Below are positions 16,403 through 24,619 of a stretch of DNA of 64,000 nt, in pieces. Position 1 is the stretch's first letter; each line of letters begins with the position of its first letter. Source of the DNA: Hormoscilla sp. GUM202. Its GTDB lineage: Bacteria; Cyanobacteriota; Cyanobacteriia; Cyanobacteriales; Desertifilaceae. The notes below the pieces were generated by a model, which saw only the letters and a list, made by a program, of their open reading frames with translations, ran no database searches and had not been told where the DNA came from. The stretch covers positions 62,001 to 126,000 of the forward strand of contig RFFC02000012.1 of the NCBI GenBank assembly GCA_005518205.2, read 5' to 3'. The position numbers were made by a program, and so were the translations under genes.

Positions 16403-17746
16403 ATGACTAAAGAAAATGCTATCGGTGTTGAAACTACAGTTAACGCGGATGTAAAGCATGAAATTCTGCAGCTAAGTGAAATATATAGCCTTGAGACTGA
16501 ATATTTCAAAAAGACAGTCGATCTTTTGAGCTTAGAGCATTACATCGAATATGTTTTTGGGGAAGAGAATTTTGAAATCATTACTGGTGGAGTAGGAGAA
16601 GAAGACCGCTTAATTGACATTGTGACAAAACTTCAGATACCCGAAATAGTTGTTACATCTTTTAAGAAATGTGTCGCTGAATTACCACGTAAAATGGTTG
16701 GTTTAAAGCTTTGCTTTGGTCCTGCTGATGTCTTTCCGACCCTCTATGTAGACTTGCTGGAGCCATGGTACGTTGCTTTCTCTTTCTTTGAAACACTGCC
16801 GGAAATTCGCGATTCCCTGCCCATTCTTAAACAACGGTTGGAAGAAAGCAAGGTTTGTATGTCGTTAGCGTTTTCTTTAGACAAACTTACCAATAAGTTG
16901 CTCGTTAAAACTTATTATCCTTGCGATCGGACAAAAAAAACACCTCACAATCCTCTAATGATATCTCTCCGTTTGTCAGACGGGTTGGTTTATCAACAAC
17001 CTAAATTTTATAGATCGCTTTCTCGGGAAGAAATTGTTCATGTAAATGAGAAATTAGCACATATTACCGATCGGAGTGCGGAGATATTCAGTCGAAAGTA
17101 CAGGTCTGTTTGTGGGTACAATTTTGAAAACAATGAAGTCAAAAATCTGAAAATATATGTGTTGCGCAAAGATAGTAGATTTAATGCTTGGGTTCCTCGG
17201 AACGACAGTATCTATACAACCGAAGGAAATATATTGTTGAGATTGAAGCGCTTCGATGATGCAATACATTCGTATACAAACGCCATAGATTACTATGAAA
17301 AGGATTTCACCGCGTATACCAATCGCGCCCTATGTTACGCGTTGATTGGCAAGCATGACTTGGCTGTAGAGGATGCCTGGAATGCAAAGGCTCTTGAACC
17401 GAATATGAATTTTAAGCAGTCAGATGCATATTTTAACTTTATTAAAGACATATCTAGAATTTCCAAACAGCTAAATTCTGCACCGACTGCACAGTTGTAT
17501 AATGAGCTGGGGATATTATTGTTTTCGAGAGGTCTTTTTCTGGAAGCGAAAAAAAACTTCGAGTTAGCACTAAAGCTGGATTCGGGATTTGCGGAAGCTT
17601 ATAATAATCTGGGCGGTGCGTGTATTAACTTGGGGCTGTTTTCCGAAGCATTCGATTATTGTGGAAAGGCCATTAGCTTGGACGATCGTACAGATACTAC
17701 CAACTATATCATTGCATTGAATGGCATGGGTAGAACAAAGGTGTGA
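16403..17746 (+). CDS. Unknown N-terminal domain fused to C-terminal TPRs, peptide cluster
   Basis: 447 aa with a strong AAAGGAGG 9 nt before the ATG. Residues 1-280 form a domain I do not recognise (GLKLCFGPADVFPTLYVDLL, MSLAFSLDKLTNKLLVKTYY, GLVYQQPKFYRSLSREE). Its alternating beta strands and spacing made me think of ABBA-type peptide prenyltransferases, but I see no decisive motif. Residues 280-445 are TPRs (EGNILLRLKRFDDAIHSY, NELGILLFSRGLFLEAKKNF), ending in the module GLFSEAFDYCGKAISLD..DTTNY shared with the 11601 protein. Likely a second maturation enzyme or a docking partner. Confidence 0.7.
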   Translation: MTKENAIGVETTVNADVKHEILQLSEIYSLETEYFKKTVDLLSLEHYIEYVFGEENFEIITGGVGEEDRLIDIVTKLQIPEIVVTSFKKCVAELPRKMVGLKLCFGPADVFPTLYVDLLEPWYVAFSFFETLPEIRDSLPILKQRLEESKVCMSLAFSLDKLTNKLLVKTYYPCDRTKKTPHNPLMISLRLSDGLVYQQPKFYRSLSREEIVHVNEKLAHITDRSAEIFSRKYRSVCGYNFENNEVKNLKIYVLRKDSRFNAWVPRNDSIYTTEGNILLRLKRFDDAIHSYTNAIDYYEKDFTAYTNRALCYALIGKHDLAVEDAWNAKALEPNMNFKQSDAYFNFIKDISRISKQLNSAPTAQLYNELGILLFSRGLFLEAKKNFELALKLDSGFAEAYNNLGGACINLGLFSEAFDYCGKAISLDDRTDTTNYIIALNGMGRTKV

Positions 17747-17752
17747 TGAGGT

Positions 17753-18034
17753 ATGCGGAAACGCGGTGTTGAAGGAAAATTGTACCTGAATAATGGTACT
17801 TTATTTTCTCGCAACTCCCTTAGTATGGTATTTTGGCAACCTCTTCAGGCTCAAAGCCTTGCTGCGCAAGGCTTTGAGACGATCGACTGCCCTTTTTGGG
17901 TAAATATTGGGTATAGCAAGTCGCCAAAGCCTTACATAGCAAGGCTTTCGGGGATTTTCGAGCCGGAAAATTGCCAACCAAGTACCGAAGATCCCCTTTT
18001 TCTCAAGGATAACTTTTTAAGGATAAGTAGGTAA
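17753..18034 (+). other. Possible truncated ORF and repeat after the peptide cluster
   Basis: A frame starts 6 nt after the previous stop (MRKRGVEGKLYLNNGTLFSR) and could be the 5' stump of another cluster gene. From about 17855 it reads through a repeat (CAAGGCTTTGAGACGATCG, then GCAAGGCTTTCGGGGA) that ends in AACCAAGTACCGAAGATCC, nearly the terminal sequence of the ISL3 element at 27 kb. No family recognised. Confidence 0.3.
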
Positions 18035-18283
18035 ACGATACGGAAGCGCAACGACAGTAAATTTTTGTTAAGTTATTGCTCTCCTTGCTTACGATGAAGA
18101 ATGTATAATGTAAACCTTTTCTTTCAACGACAACTTAAGCCGGGACAGCCGATGATGCAAGGCTTCCAGCCCACAGGGCATTTCAGCTCCTCGCGGTTGG
18201 CCTCAATGTCGCGCTTTACGTTGGTAGCCCTGAATTCTGTGAGCGACAGATGAAACCCCTGCCGCCGATGATTTGGATGTCCC
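18035..18283. other. Intergenic, small Cys-rich frame on - strand
   Basis: GC-rich segment 18126-18250. On the - strand it reads LSLTEFRATNVKRDIEANRE then ELKCPVGWKPCIIGCPGLSC-R-stop with no ATG or GTG start in frame. Possibly a gene fragment. Nothing else seen. Confidence 0.25.
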
Positions 18284-19010
18284 TTATGCCAACCGGTCCC
18301 GAAAATACTGCCGATACAACTGGCAACTAACCGTCACTTTATTCTTCTGCAAACGGACTAGCCCCAAACTTTTAAGTCCAAATGCCAGTTTCTGCTCTAA
18401 GGTTATGGGGGTATTTGCTCGGATAATCTGCTGATCAGCCTCCAGGAGAGAGGGGTTCTCTTGCAGATACCATAATTGCTCGTGCAAATGGTGGCTAAAA
18501 ATCCCCACATCGGTAGCCGCGTTGGCCATCAACTGCTTCAAGTTGAGCTGATAACGAACAGCTTGGTAGAAGATGCTGCGCACCAGATAGGGAAAGCCTC
18601 CCAATAAAGACTGTAACCGAATTGACTCTAGGGAGGATAACTCCAATCCGTGACGCCCGGCCAAATCCTGCACCTCGGAGGAGGTAAAAGGTGGCAATTC
18701 CGGGCCCAATCCCACATGCAAAATTATTAGCAAACCAGCGGGTTGGCGCCACTCGCTCGAACCAATTTTTTCCAGGAGATACACCCCCAGGCAGCCGGTT
18801 GTAACCGTTTTCTGGATAATGCTAACGCTATAATAGGCTTGAGCGATATAGGCATAGTTTATCCCCTGAAGGTAAAAATCGCCAACAAATTGAGCTGCTT
18901 CTAACCCTTTGGCCAAGTATTTGAGGGCTTCTTGAGGTTGCTCTAAGACAACGCAGGCAATGCCGAGGCTGCTAGAACAGAGGGCTTGACTCTGCTTGTC
19001 GCCGACAAAT
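18284..19010 (-). pseudogene. Chimeric remnant: TPR segment joined to AAA-like domain C-terminus
   Basis: The N-terminal part (ALKYLAKGLEAAQFVGDFYL, YIAQAYYSVS) is from a TPR/CHAT-type protein. From VGLGPELPPFTSSEVQDLA through GGFPYLVRSIFYQAVR, DVGIFSHHLHEQLWYLQ to LYRQYFRDRL it matches the C-terminal half of the cyanobacterial AAA-like NTPase domain. The NTP-binding half is missing and the sense frame fades upstream of about 19010. Likely recombination debris. Confidence 0.65.
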
Positions 19011-19079
19011 TATAGTTATTGAAGTATGTGTCCCCCACTCTCAAAAAATTGTACAAATGATTTAGACGCAGTAGATATC

Positions 19080-19143
19080 AGTTGGAACGCCAACCAGCAA
19101 GTTAAAGTCGGTAAGTTTTCCCTGGAGGTGCATGGCGATCTGT
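19080..19143 (+). repeat. Direct repeat shared with 21185-21252
   Basis: AGTTGGAACGCCAACCAGCA.. to ..GGCGATCTGTGA is nearly identical to 21185-21252, where it encodes the end of the 20971 frame. It shows that the same flanking gene end sits beside two different toxin/immunity units. Confidence 0.8.
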
Positions 19144-19155
19144 GAAGGGCGGGCA

Positions 19156-19455
19156 TTATTCCCAAACCAGAGATACAAAAGTTATTCTTGACGGCAATTT
19201 ATTAGCAATAAAATCTCTGGCGATAATTGCATTATTTTTGACATCTGTTACTTGACTGAGATCCAAGGAGTCAGGGTCTTCAGCTATCTCTCGACCAAGA
19301 TAGTACCACAAGTCAACTCCCAGAATCAACATGCCCATCTGTTCCAGTTCGTCAGCAAGACTTATTGCATCAGCAGGACGCAAGAGCAATTCTCCTGCTT
19401 TTACTATACCGAGGTGATGATACTTATCGATCGGTTGTTTTAGAACTGCTATCAT
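19156..19455 (-). CDS. Immunity-like protein B, copy 1
   Basis: 99 aa, acidic, nearly identical in sequence to the 22112-22411 protein that directly follows a colicin E5-like toxin. Motifs KYHHLGIVKAGELLLRPADA and ADELEQMGMLILGVDLWYY. Here the toxin is gone: only the last few bases of the toxin end (GGGAGTCCGTAAAATG) remain upstream. It would act as cytoplasmic inhibitor of the E5-like RNase if that role is right. Confidence 0.65.
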   Translation of the reverse strand: MIAVLKQPIDKYHHLGIVKAGELLLRPADAISLADELEQMGMLILGVDLWYYLGREIAEDPDSLDLSQVTDVKNNAIIARDFIANKLPSRITFVSLVWE

Positions 19456-19499
19456 TTTACGGACTCCCTATAGTTGACGATACCGGGTTTCTTAATCGC

Positions 19500-19988
19500 T
19501 TACCAATTACCCTCAACTCCTTGCTTAGTCTGAGTTTCTTTTGCATATACCGATATAGATGCGATCGGCATTTTGGGAACCAATGCTGGTTGGGGGTCAA
19601 TTTCTTGCACGTCAATTGCCACACCCGGAAACCCAGCGCAAAGAATTAGTTCTTCTGCCTCGTCATAATGCAGTCGCGGTTCAACTTTCATTGCTTCTGC
19701 TACCCCCATACCTACGGCAATTTTACCAAACAATTTACCCTGATAACCTTGGCAAGCAGTTAGTTTGAATATCTTCCCATTTCTGACATCAACAGAAATT
19801 TCTAGTTCTCCTTTGCCTAATCTATACCTAGCTTCAAATGGCGAAACCAATTCAAAACTGCCTGCTTGCCAAATTCCTAATCCCACCACTAAGTCCTGGA
19901 ATTGAGAAATCTTAGACCCCAGATGTAAACCTCCCAGACTTTGATTGGGAATAATTGCTGCATCAAGTGCGATCTTAAATAACTTCAT
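19500..19988 (-). CDS. Immunity-like protein C, paired with toxin tail C
   Basis: 162 aa from MKLFKIALDAAIIPNQSL. AAGGAG for this start lies inside the end of the upstream toxin-like gene, 4 nt separating stop and ATG. Segments GLHLGSKISQFQDLVVGLGIW and RYRLGKGELEISVDVRNGKIFKL suggest a small beta-rich protein; family not recognised. A decayed C-terminal copy is at 20790-20950. Immunity role inferred from pairing. Confidence 0.6.
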   Translation of the reverse strand: MKLFKIALDAAIIPNQSLGGLHLGSKISQFQDLVVGLGIWQAGSFELVSPFEARYRLGKGELEISVDVRNGKIFKLTACQGYQGKLFGKIAVGMGVAEAMKVEPRLHYDEAEELILCAGFPGVAIDVQEIDPQPALVPKMPIASISVYAKETQTKQGVEGNW

Positions 19989-19992
19989 AATC

Positions 19993-20289
19993 CTACTCCT
20001 TGAAATTTTCTCCTCCAATTCGGACTGTCCCACCTTCACCGGTACTTACCTTCCAATATGGATCTGGACCGTGATAGGTGCTATCTCCAGGATGCCATTG
20101 AATTATTCTCCCTGTGAAGTTTCCTTCTGATGTTACTTCGCGGAACACCACGCCTCTACCCTTATTACGACCTTTTTTAGTGGTATCGATCGCCCAGTTG
20201 GGATTATCTTGGAACAATGATATAATATCATTAGGAATTTTTCCTTTGAGAATTTGGGGATTTGCCAAAATATCATCAATACTTGTCAT
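19993..20289 (-). CDS. Orphan polymorphic-toxin tail C
   Basis: 98 aa. The C-terminal part GRGVVFREVTSEGNFTGR..IQWHPGDSTYHGPDPYWKVS..GGTVRIG resembles toxin tips found at the C-termini of RHS/CdiA-type polymorphic toxins (WHPG..HGxxPYWKV pattern). It has its own ATG but no trafficking domain. The coupled 162-aa gene downstream is its likely immunity gene. Activity not assigned; a nuclease is the usual case for such tips. Confidence 0.55.
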   Translation of the reverse strand: MTSIDDILANPQILKGKIPNDIISLFQDNPNWAIDTTKKGRNKGRGVVFREVTSEGNFTGRIIQWHPGDSTYHGPDPYWKVSTGEGGTVRIGGENFKE

Positions 20290-20447
20290 TGTACAGATTC
20301 TCTAATATGGAACTGCGATCGGATGGGACATGGGAGCTACCGGATGGTTGGGGATGAGACAGCGATCGCCTATCCTACGAAACATATGCGCTTCAGGTGG
20401 GCATTGCCCACCCTACGAAGTACCGCCATTCGCAAATTATAGCAAGG

Positions 20448-20700
20448 AACCTGGGTCTTCAGCTATCTCTTGACCGATAGTACCACAGGTCAACTCCCAG
20501 AATCAAGATGCCCATCTGTTCCAGTTCGTCAGCGAGACTGATTGCATCAGCAGTAAGCCAGAGCAATTCTCCTGCTTTTACTATACCGAGGTGATGATAC
20601 TTAACTTATCGAGCGGTTGTTCTAGAACTGCTATCATTTTACGGACTACCTATAATATTTCCGAACGGATCTATCAGTTGGGATCATTGGTATCGCTCAC
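20448..20700 (-). pseudogene. Decayed colicin E5-like toxin end plus immunity B, copy 3
   Basis: 20448-20637 matches immunity B with indels (for example GACCGATAGTACCACAGGTC). 20640-20700 matches the last codons of the E5-like toxin (GATCCATTG.. region, DTNDPN..DPFGNIIG). It ends abruptly in another repeat. Not functional. Confidence 0.65.
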
Positions 20701-20789
20701 TCTATATTGTACCATCCCCACAGGGACGCAGCAAGCTAACGATCGCGGCCCTACAGGTATATTTGCAAAAATCAGATGCTCCCATTACC

Positions 20790-20950
20790 GGGTTTCTTAA
20801 TTGCTTACCAATTACCCTCAACCCCTTGCTTAGTCTGAGTTTCTTTTGCATATACCGATATAGATTCGATCGGCATTTTGGGAACCAATACTGGTTGAGG
20901 GTCAATTGCTTGCACGTCAATTGCCACGAAACCCAGCGTCAAGAATCAGT
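20790..20950 (-). pseudogene. C-terminal fragment of immunity C
   Basis: Closely matches 19490-19645 (the last 50 or so codons of immunity C) with small deletions, directly next to the decayed B copy. It repeats the B-C neighbour order of 19.2-20.3 kb, so a whole block was duplicated and then lost most of its sequence. Confidence 0.7.
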
Positions 20951-20970
20951 TTCCTGCCTCGGAGACCGTA

Positions 20971-21252
20971 GTGCTGACGAGAGGACGCTACGCACGCATA
21001 TTAAACTTCTATCTAGAAGACTATCAGGAAACATCTTTTGCTCACAGACTGGAAGCAACGCCAACAGTTTTACCCCCTCAAGTGCGGACCCTAGTTTTGT
21101 TTGACGATCGCATTTTATCTCGACTTGCAGAAGATCCCGGTTTTGCCAGACTCCCGCTTCCGGGGGGAGAAACCCTGCGATACATCAGTTGGAAAGCAAA
21201 CCAGCAAGTTAAAGTCGGCAAGTTTTCCCTGGAGGTGAATGGCGATCTGTGA
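20971..21252 (+). pseudogene. C-terminal fragment of an unrecognised protein
   Basis: Reads LNFYLEDYQETSFAHRLEAT, LFDDRILSRLAEDPGFARLP, GGETLRYISWKANQQVKVGK..LEVNGDL and stops. Sense-like composition and a clean C-terminus suggest the end of a real gene whose 5' part was removed. The last 22 codons are repeated at 19080-19143. Family unknown. Confidence 0.4.
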
Positions 21253-21267
21253 TGGGCGATCTCCGGG

Positions 21268-21711
21268 CTATTTTTTGTTTGTAGTAAGCGCTTTAGCGCT
21301 ATAGGCGGGACTTTTCTCTGCTAAAAAATCGCGGATTAAATTAAGCAAATGATTGCGATCGCATCCTGTCTGGTTGTCTACTTTACAGAGGAATTTATGA
21401 GCAGCATTTCTGAAACTTTCCATAAATTCATCAATTTTTTTTACCTGCAAAGCCCTGTCTTTATATGAGATTATCATCCCCGATTTCCACGGTTCAAAGA
21501 TAAGTGGATCTGGTTCTTCGGCAACTTCAACTGTTACCATATTCCCTGCATTGACTGCTTTTATTCCTGTAATTAATGCCGAAAACCAGGAGTCTAAATA
21601 AGTGGATTCTACGCTCAAAATTGTATGACTATCGGTGATAATCATGTTTCCCAATGGATCTATGGGATCTATTCCTTCTTCTTCATCTAATGTCCATTTA
21701 ATGTTTATCAT
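21268..21711 (-). CDS. Immunity-like protein A (copy 2)
   Basis: 147 aa, identical to the 2888-3331 product, again with ATGA overlap to the toxin-like frame upstream. In this location it lies among other toxin/immunity remnants, which is probably its original setting. Confidence 0.6.
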   Translation of the reverse strand: MINIKWTLDEEEGIDPIDPLGNMIITDSHTILSVESTYLDSWFSALITGIKAVNAGNMVTVEVAEEPDPLIFEPWKSGMIISYKDRALQVKKIDEFMESFRNAAHKFLCKVDNQTGCDRNHLLNLIRDFLAEKSPAYSAKALTTNKK

Positions 21712-22075
21712 TCTGACTCTTTCCTGATATGTACGGAACGAATATTTCCTATAGCATTAAGAACAACTCTGACTCTGACAGTCTGTTCGGAGAACACTAC
21801 ATCCTGCTCGAAAACTTGCCGTTCGCCTGGAGTTTCGATTAAGTTTTCGCGTCGCAATCTCTTGACCTAGTTTAACTATGTCATCTAGAGTGAGGTTGAC
21901 ATCATATTGTTGAAATGCTGGTAAATGCTTAGTGATGTGCTTGAGGTTCTTGTTGCTGAGGCTTTCTGGAGGATTAACAATCTTGCGTTCTCCTTGACTA
22001 TTTAATAAGTCGCTTTCAGTAATTGTAACCTTACAAAGGGGCGATGGCGATACTGCTGCGCAGTCGCTGCGCGAT
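21708..22075 (-). pseudogene. Polymorphic-toxin tail A, frameshifted (copy 2)
   Basis: Identical to 3328-3695 including the frameshift, so inactivation came before duplication, unless the shift is tolerated. Upstream sequence differs from copy 1 beyond 22075. Confidence 0.6.
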
Positions 22076-22111
22076 ATCGCGCAGCGACCTGTCAACTGGG
22101 GTTATCTGGCC

Positions 22112-22411
22112 TTATTCCCAAACCAGAGACACAAAAGCTATTCTTGACGGGAATTTATTAGCAATAAAATCTCTGGCGATCGCAGCATTATTTTTGACAT
22201 CTGTTCCTTGACTGATATCCAAAGAACCTGGGTCTTCAGCTATCTCTTGACCAATATAGTACCACAGATCAACTCCCAGAATCAACATACCCATTTGTTC
22301 GAGTTCGTCAGCGAGACTGATTGCATCAGCAGGACGCAAGAGCAATTCTCCTGCTTTTACTATACCCAGGTGATGATACTTATCGATCAGTTGTTCGAGA
22401 ACTGCTATCAT
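22112..22411 (-). CDS. Immunity-like protein B, copy 2 (cognate to the E5-like toxin)
   Basis: 99 aa. Its ATG lies 1 nt after the toxin TAA, so the two are translated together. About 90 percent identical to copy 1 (differences such as VLEQL/VLKQP and IGQEIAEDPGS/LGREIAEDPDS). The family is unnamed to me. Position after a colicin E5-type RNase is the basis for the immunity call. Confidence 0.7.
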   Translation of the reverse strand: MIAVLEQLIDKYHHLGIVKAGELLLRPADAISLADELEQMGMLILGVDLWYYIGQEIAEDPGSLDISQGTDVKNNAAIARDFIANKFPSRIAFVSLVWE

Positions 22412-22412
22412 T

Positions 22413-22661
22413 TTACGGACTCCCTATTATGTTTCCGAATGGATCTATCCAGTTGGGATCGTTGGTATCGCTCACTTGTACGATGTCTCCCGTTAGATCG
22501 TTACAAACAACATAATGACCGTCACTGCGATAATATACAGTTGCGGGTTCATTTTTTTGCGTTCCATCGATATTGTATCGATTATCTCGCGTTGCAGCAG
22601 TACTGGCTGGGTTTTGAATGGTTGCTACAACAGACTGTTGCTTCCAGCCACGTTTGCTCAT
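22413..22661 (-). CDS. Colicin E5-like tRNA ribonuclease domain, orphan toxin
   Basis: 82 aa: KRGWKQQSVVATIQNP, ATRDNRYNIDGTQKNEPATV, YYRSDGHYVVCNDLTGDIVQ, VSDTNDPNW. This is the layout of the colicin E5 RNase domain, which cleaves the anticodon loop of tRNAs for Tyr, His, Asn and Asp. Length fits the bare catalytic domain. There is no receptor-binding or secretion region, so as it stands it would act inside the cell, as a toxin-antitoxin pair with the next gene, or be a silent orphan cassette. Start ATG assumed at the domain edge; no clear ribosome site. Confidence 0.75.
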   Translation of the reverse strand: MSKRGWKQQSVVATIQNPASTAATRDNRYNIDGTQKNEPATVYYRSDGHYVVCNDLTGDIVQVSDTNDPNWIDPFGNIIGSP

Positions 22662-23031
22662 CTGTTGTAATATTTTGGAACCGAATTGAATTTTAACACT
22701 CCTGTTTAGCTTAACCTGCTATATTGTAGCATCCCCACAGGGACACCGCCAGCTAACGATCGCCCCCCTACAGACTGCAATGCCCGATCGCGCAGCGACT
22801 GCGCAGCAGTATCGCACCTTCGCCGTTGCCAACTTTCATGCTAACCTATCATATGCTACTATGGGCGACCTGTCAACTTTTCTGCTCTCCATATATATTC
22901 TACAGTATCTATGGGCGACCTGTCAACTTTTCTGCTCTCCATATATATTCTGCACCCAAATGCCCATCTGCCAGTCCCCAACTTTCAGGCTCCCCATACA
23001 TATTCTACTCCATTCCCGATTAAAAAATCTG
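22662..23031. other. Intergenic with 49-bp direct repeats
   Basis: Two tandem copies (about 22860-22908 and 22909-22957) of a unit containing TGGGCGACCTGTCAACTTTT and CTCTCCATATATATTCT; the same unit is near 5178 and 5311. No gene. Confidence 0.75.
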
Positions 23032-23795
23032 CTGTAGACGGGTGTGGTCAAAACCTGTCGATAGCGCTGCGCTGGGGCGCGCAGCGCAATCCTCACGATC
23101 TCTCCCAGTCGCCGGATCTCCCCAAACCCCCCCGTGGCGGGGGGGTTTGGGGGGGATCCATCCTTGTGCAACAACTGCCAGACCACGGGGTGGGAGGACG
23201 ATAAACCTGACCAGGTTCCTCTCCTCCCAGGGGTGGGAGGAAGATAAATCTGACCAAATTCCTCTCTTCCCAGGCTAGGTTGATGAGAAACCTGACTAGA
23301 TCCCTTTTTTTCCACCCATGAGAGGACGATAAACCTGACCAGATCCCTACTCTCCGGGCTGGGAAGACGATAAACCCGAGCAGATTCCTCTTTTCACCGG
23401 GCTGGGAAGACGATAAACCCGAGCAGATTTCTCTTTTCACCGGGCTGGGAAGACGATAAACCCGAGCAGATTCCTCTCTTCCCCGGGCTGGGAGGACGAT
23501 AAACCCGAGCAGATTCCTCTCCTCCCTGGAAAAATTCACGGTCCTCCGACTAAATTTTTCCTATTGTTCCGCCCAAATCTACCGGGTGTGGTCTGGCAGT
23601 TGTTGCATAGGGATCCCCCCCAAACCCCCCGCGCCAATTGCTATGCTTTACTCACATATTTCTTAACATTTGTCGGGGGCGATCGTCGAGATCTCGTAAT
23701 TCGCCCACAGTATCTTTTAAGGGGGGTTTGGGGGATCCTCCGACTGGGAGGGCCCATGTTAGATCGACGGGTTTTGACCACACCCGCTGTAGACT
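23032..23795. repeat. Nested inverted repeats around a minisatellite
   Basis: Outer arms GTAGACGGGTGTGGTCAAAAC (23036) and GTTTTGACCACACCCGCTGT (23771). Inner arms GGGTTTGGGGGGGATCC..TGCAACAACTGCCAGACCAC (about 23146-23187) and GTGGTCTGGCAGTTGTTGCA..GGGATCCCCCCC (about 23588-23625). Together they could form a large fold-back. The right outer arm overlaps the 3' end of the M48 gene. Confidence 0.7.
23190..23529. repeat. 43-bp minisatellite, about 8 units
   Basis: Units of the form CTGGGAAGACGATAAACCCG AGCAGATTCC.. repeat head to tail every 43 bp. The three most similar units lie at 23361-23489; the outer ones diverge. 43 is not a multiple of three, so no protein repeat is maintained. The absence of unique spacers rules out CRISPR. 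Confidence 0.9.
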
Positions 23796-24611
23796 GGGCG
23801 GAAGGGGCGATCGCTCCCTGACCGGATACCCCCGTTCCTCAATGATGCGCTGTAATTGAGCGACGCGATTTCCGGGAGCGGGATGGGTAGACAAAAAGGC
23901 GATATTTGCTCCTCTTTTCCGATCGAGTCGGGCAAAAAAGTCTGTCGCTCCCGCGACGTGACCGTAAGTTGCTTGTAATAAATCGATGCCAAATTCATCC
24001 GCTTGCAGTTCCTGAGACTGAGAATATTGCGATCGGGAGAAAGCTTCCGCGCCAGAAACCAAAACAGCTTGCAGTCCGCCCACATCGCCGAAAATACTGG
24101 CGATCGCCAAGCGCAGCACCAAAGCTTGTCCCAAACCCCGCAGATGGTCGCGATTAGCAAAATGTCCCAACTCATGTCCCAAGACCATCATCAGTTCGTT
24201 TTCCGACTCCGCCTGGGCTACCAAACCTTGATAAATGACAATTGTATCTCCTGGTAGGGCCAAAGCATTGACTGTTTTCTGGGGCACAAACAGCACCCGA
24301 TAATCTCGGTCTCGATGCTGTTCGGGAGGTAATTTAGTTTCCAATCGATCCAACAGATGATTCAGGGTAGCTTGAGTTCTTGACGGCAGCGCCTGTTGCT
24401 CGTAAATTGGTACGATCGCCGCCCCCAGCTGTTGTTCCACGCCGATGGGAATATACCAGACTAAGGCATTCACTAACAGCCCGATCGCCCACCACAGCAG
24501 CCAAAGGACGATCGCGATCGATCCCACAAACAACCCGAAGATAATCAGCAGTTGTCGGTTGCTAGTAGGAGGATTGCGATTCAGTTTTTTTCTCAGGTTA
24601 TCGGCATCCAT
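23652..24611 (-). CDS. M48 family metallopeptidase
   Basis: 319 aa, one N-terminal membrane anchor (residues 21-50, QLLIIFGLFVGSIAIVLWLL), then the M48 catalytic domain: VLGHELGHFANRDHLRG (HExxH), QSQELQADEFGIDLL (third ligand Glu) and THPAPGNRVAQLQ. Acts at the membrane in protein quality control by analogy to HtpX/YfgC types. The last 45 residues (after RSPLPPSLQ) are encoded by the repeat arm WSKPVDLT.., so the natural C-terminus is probably near residue 270. Confidence 0.88.
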   Translation of the reverse strand: MDADNLRKKLNRNPPTSNRQLLIIFGLFVGSIAIVLWLLWWAIGLLVNALVWYIPIGVEQQLGAAIVPIYEQQALPSRTQATLNHLLDRLETKLPPEQHRDRDYRVLFVPQKTVNALALPGDTIVIYQGLVAQAESENELMMVLGHELGHFANRDHLRGLGQALVLRLAIASIFGDVGGLQAVLVSGAEAFSRSQYSQSQELQADEFGIDLLQATYGHVAGATDFFARLDRKRGANIAFLSTHPAPGNRVAQLQRIIEERGYPVRERSPLPPSLQRVWSKPVDLTWALPVGGSPKPPLKDTVGELRDLDDRPRQMLRNM

Positions 24612-24619
24612 TTCTTAAT

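Larger units (their letters stand above)
21262..22075. repeat. 814-bp toxin/immunity unit, copy 2 of 2
   Basis: See 2882-3695; no difference found by eye. Copy 2 ends in the same palindrome, here extended as GTCGCTGCGCGATATCGCGC. Confidence 0.95.

Noticed and set aside
23190..23529. CRISPR array
   Set aside because: The 43-bp units are contiguous with no unique spacers, and there are no cas genes.
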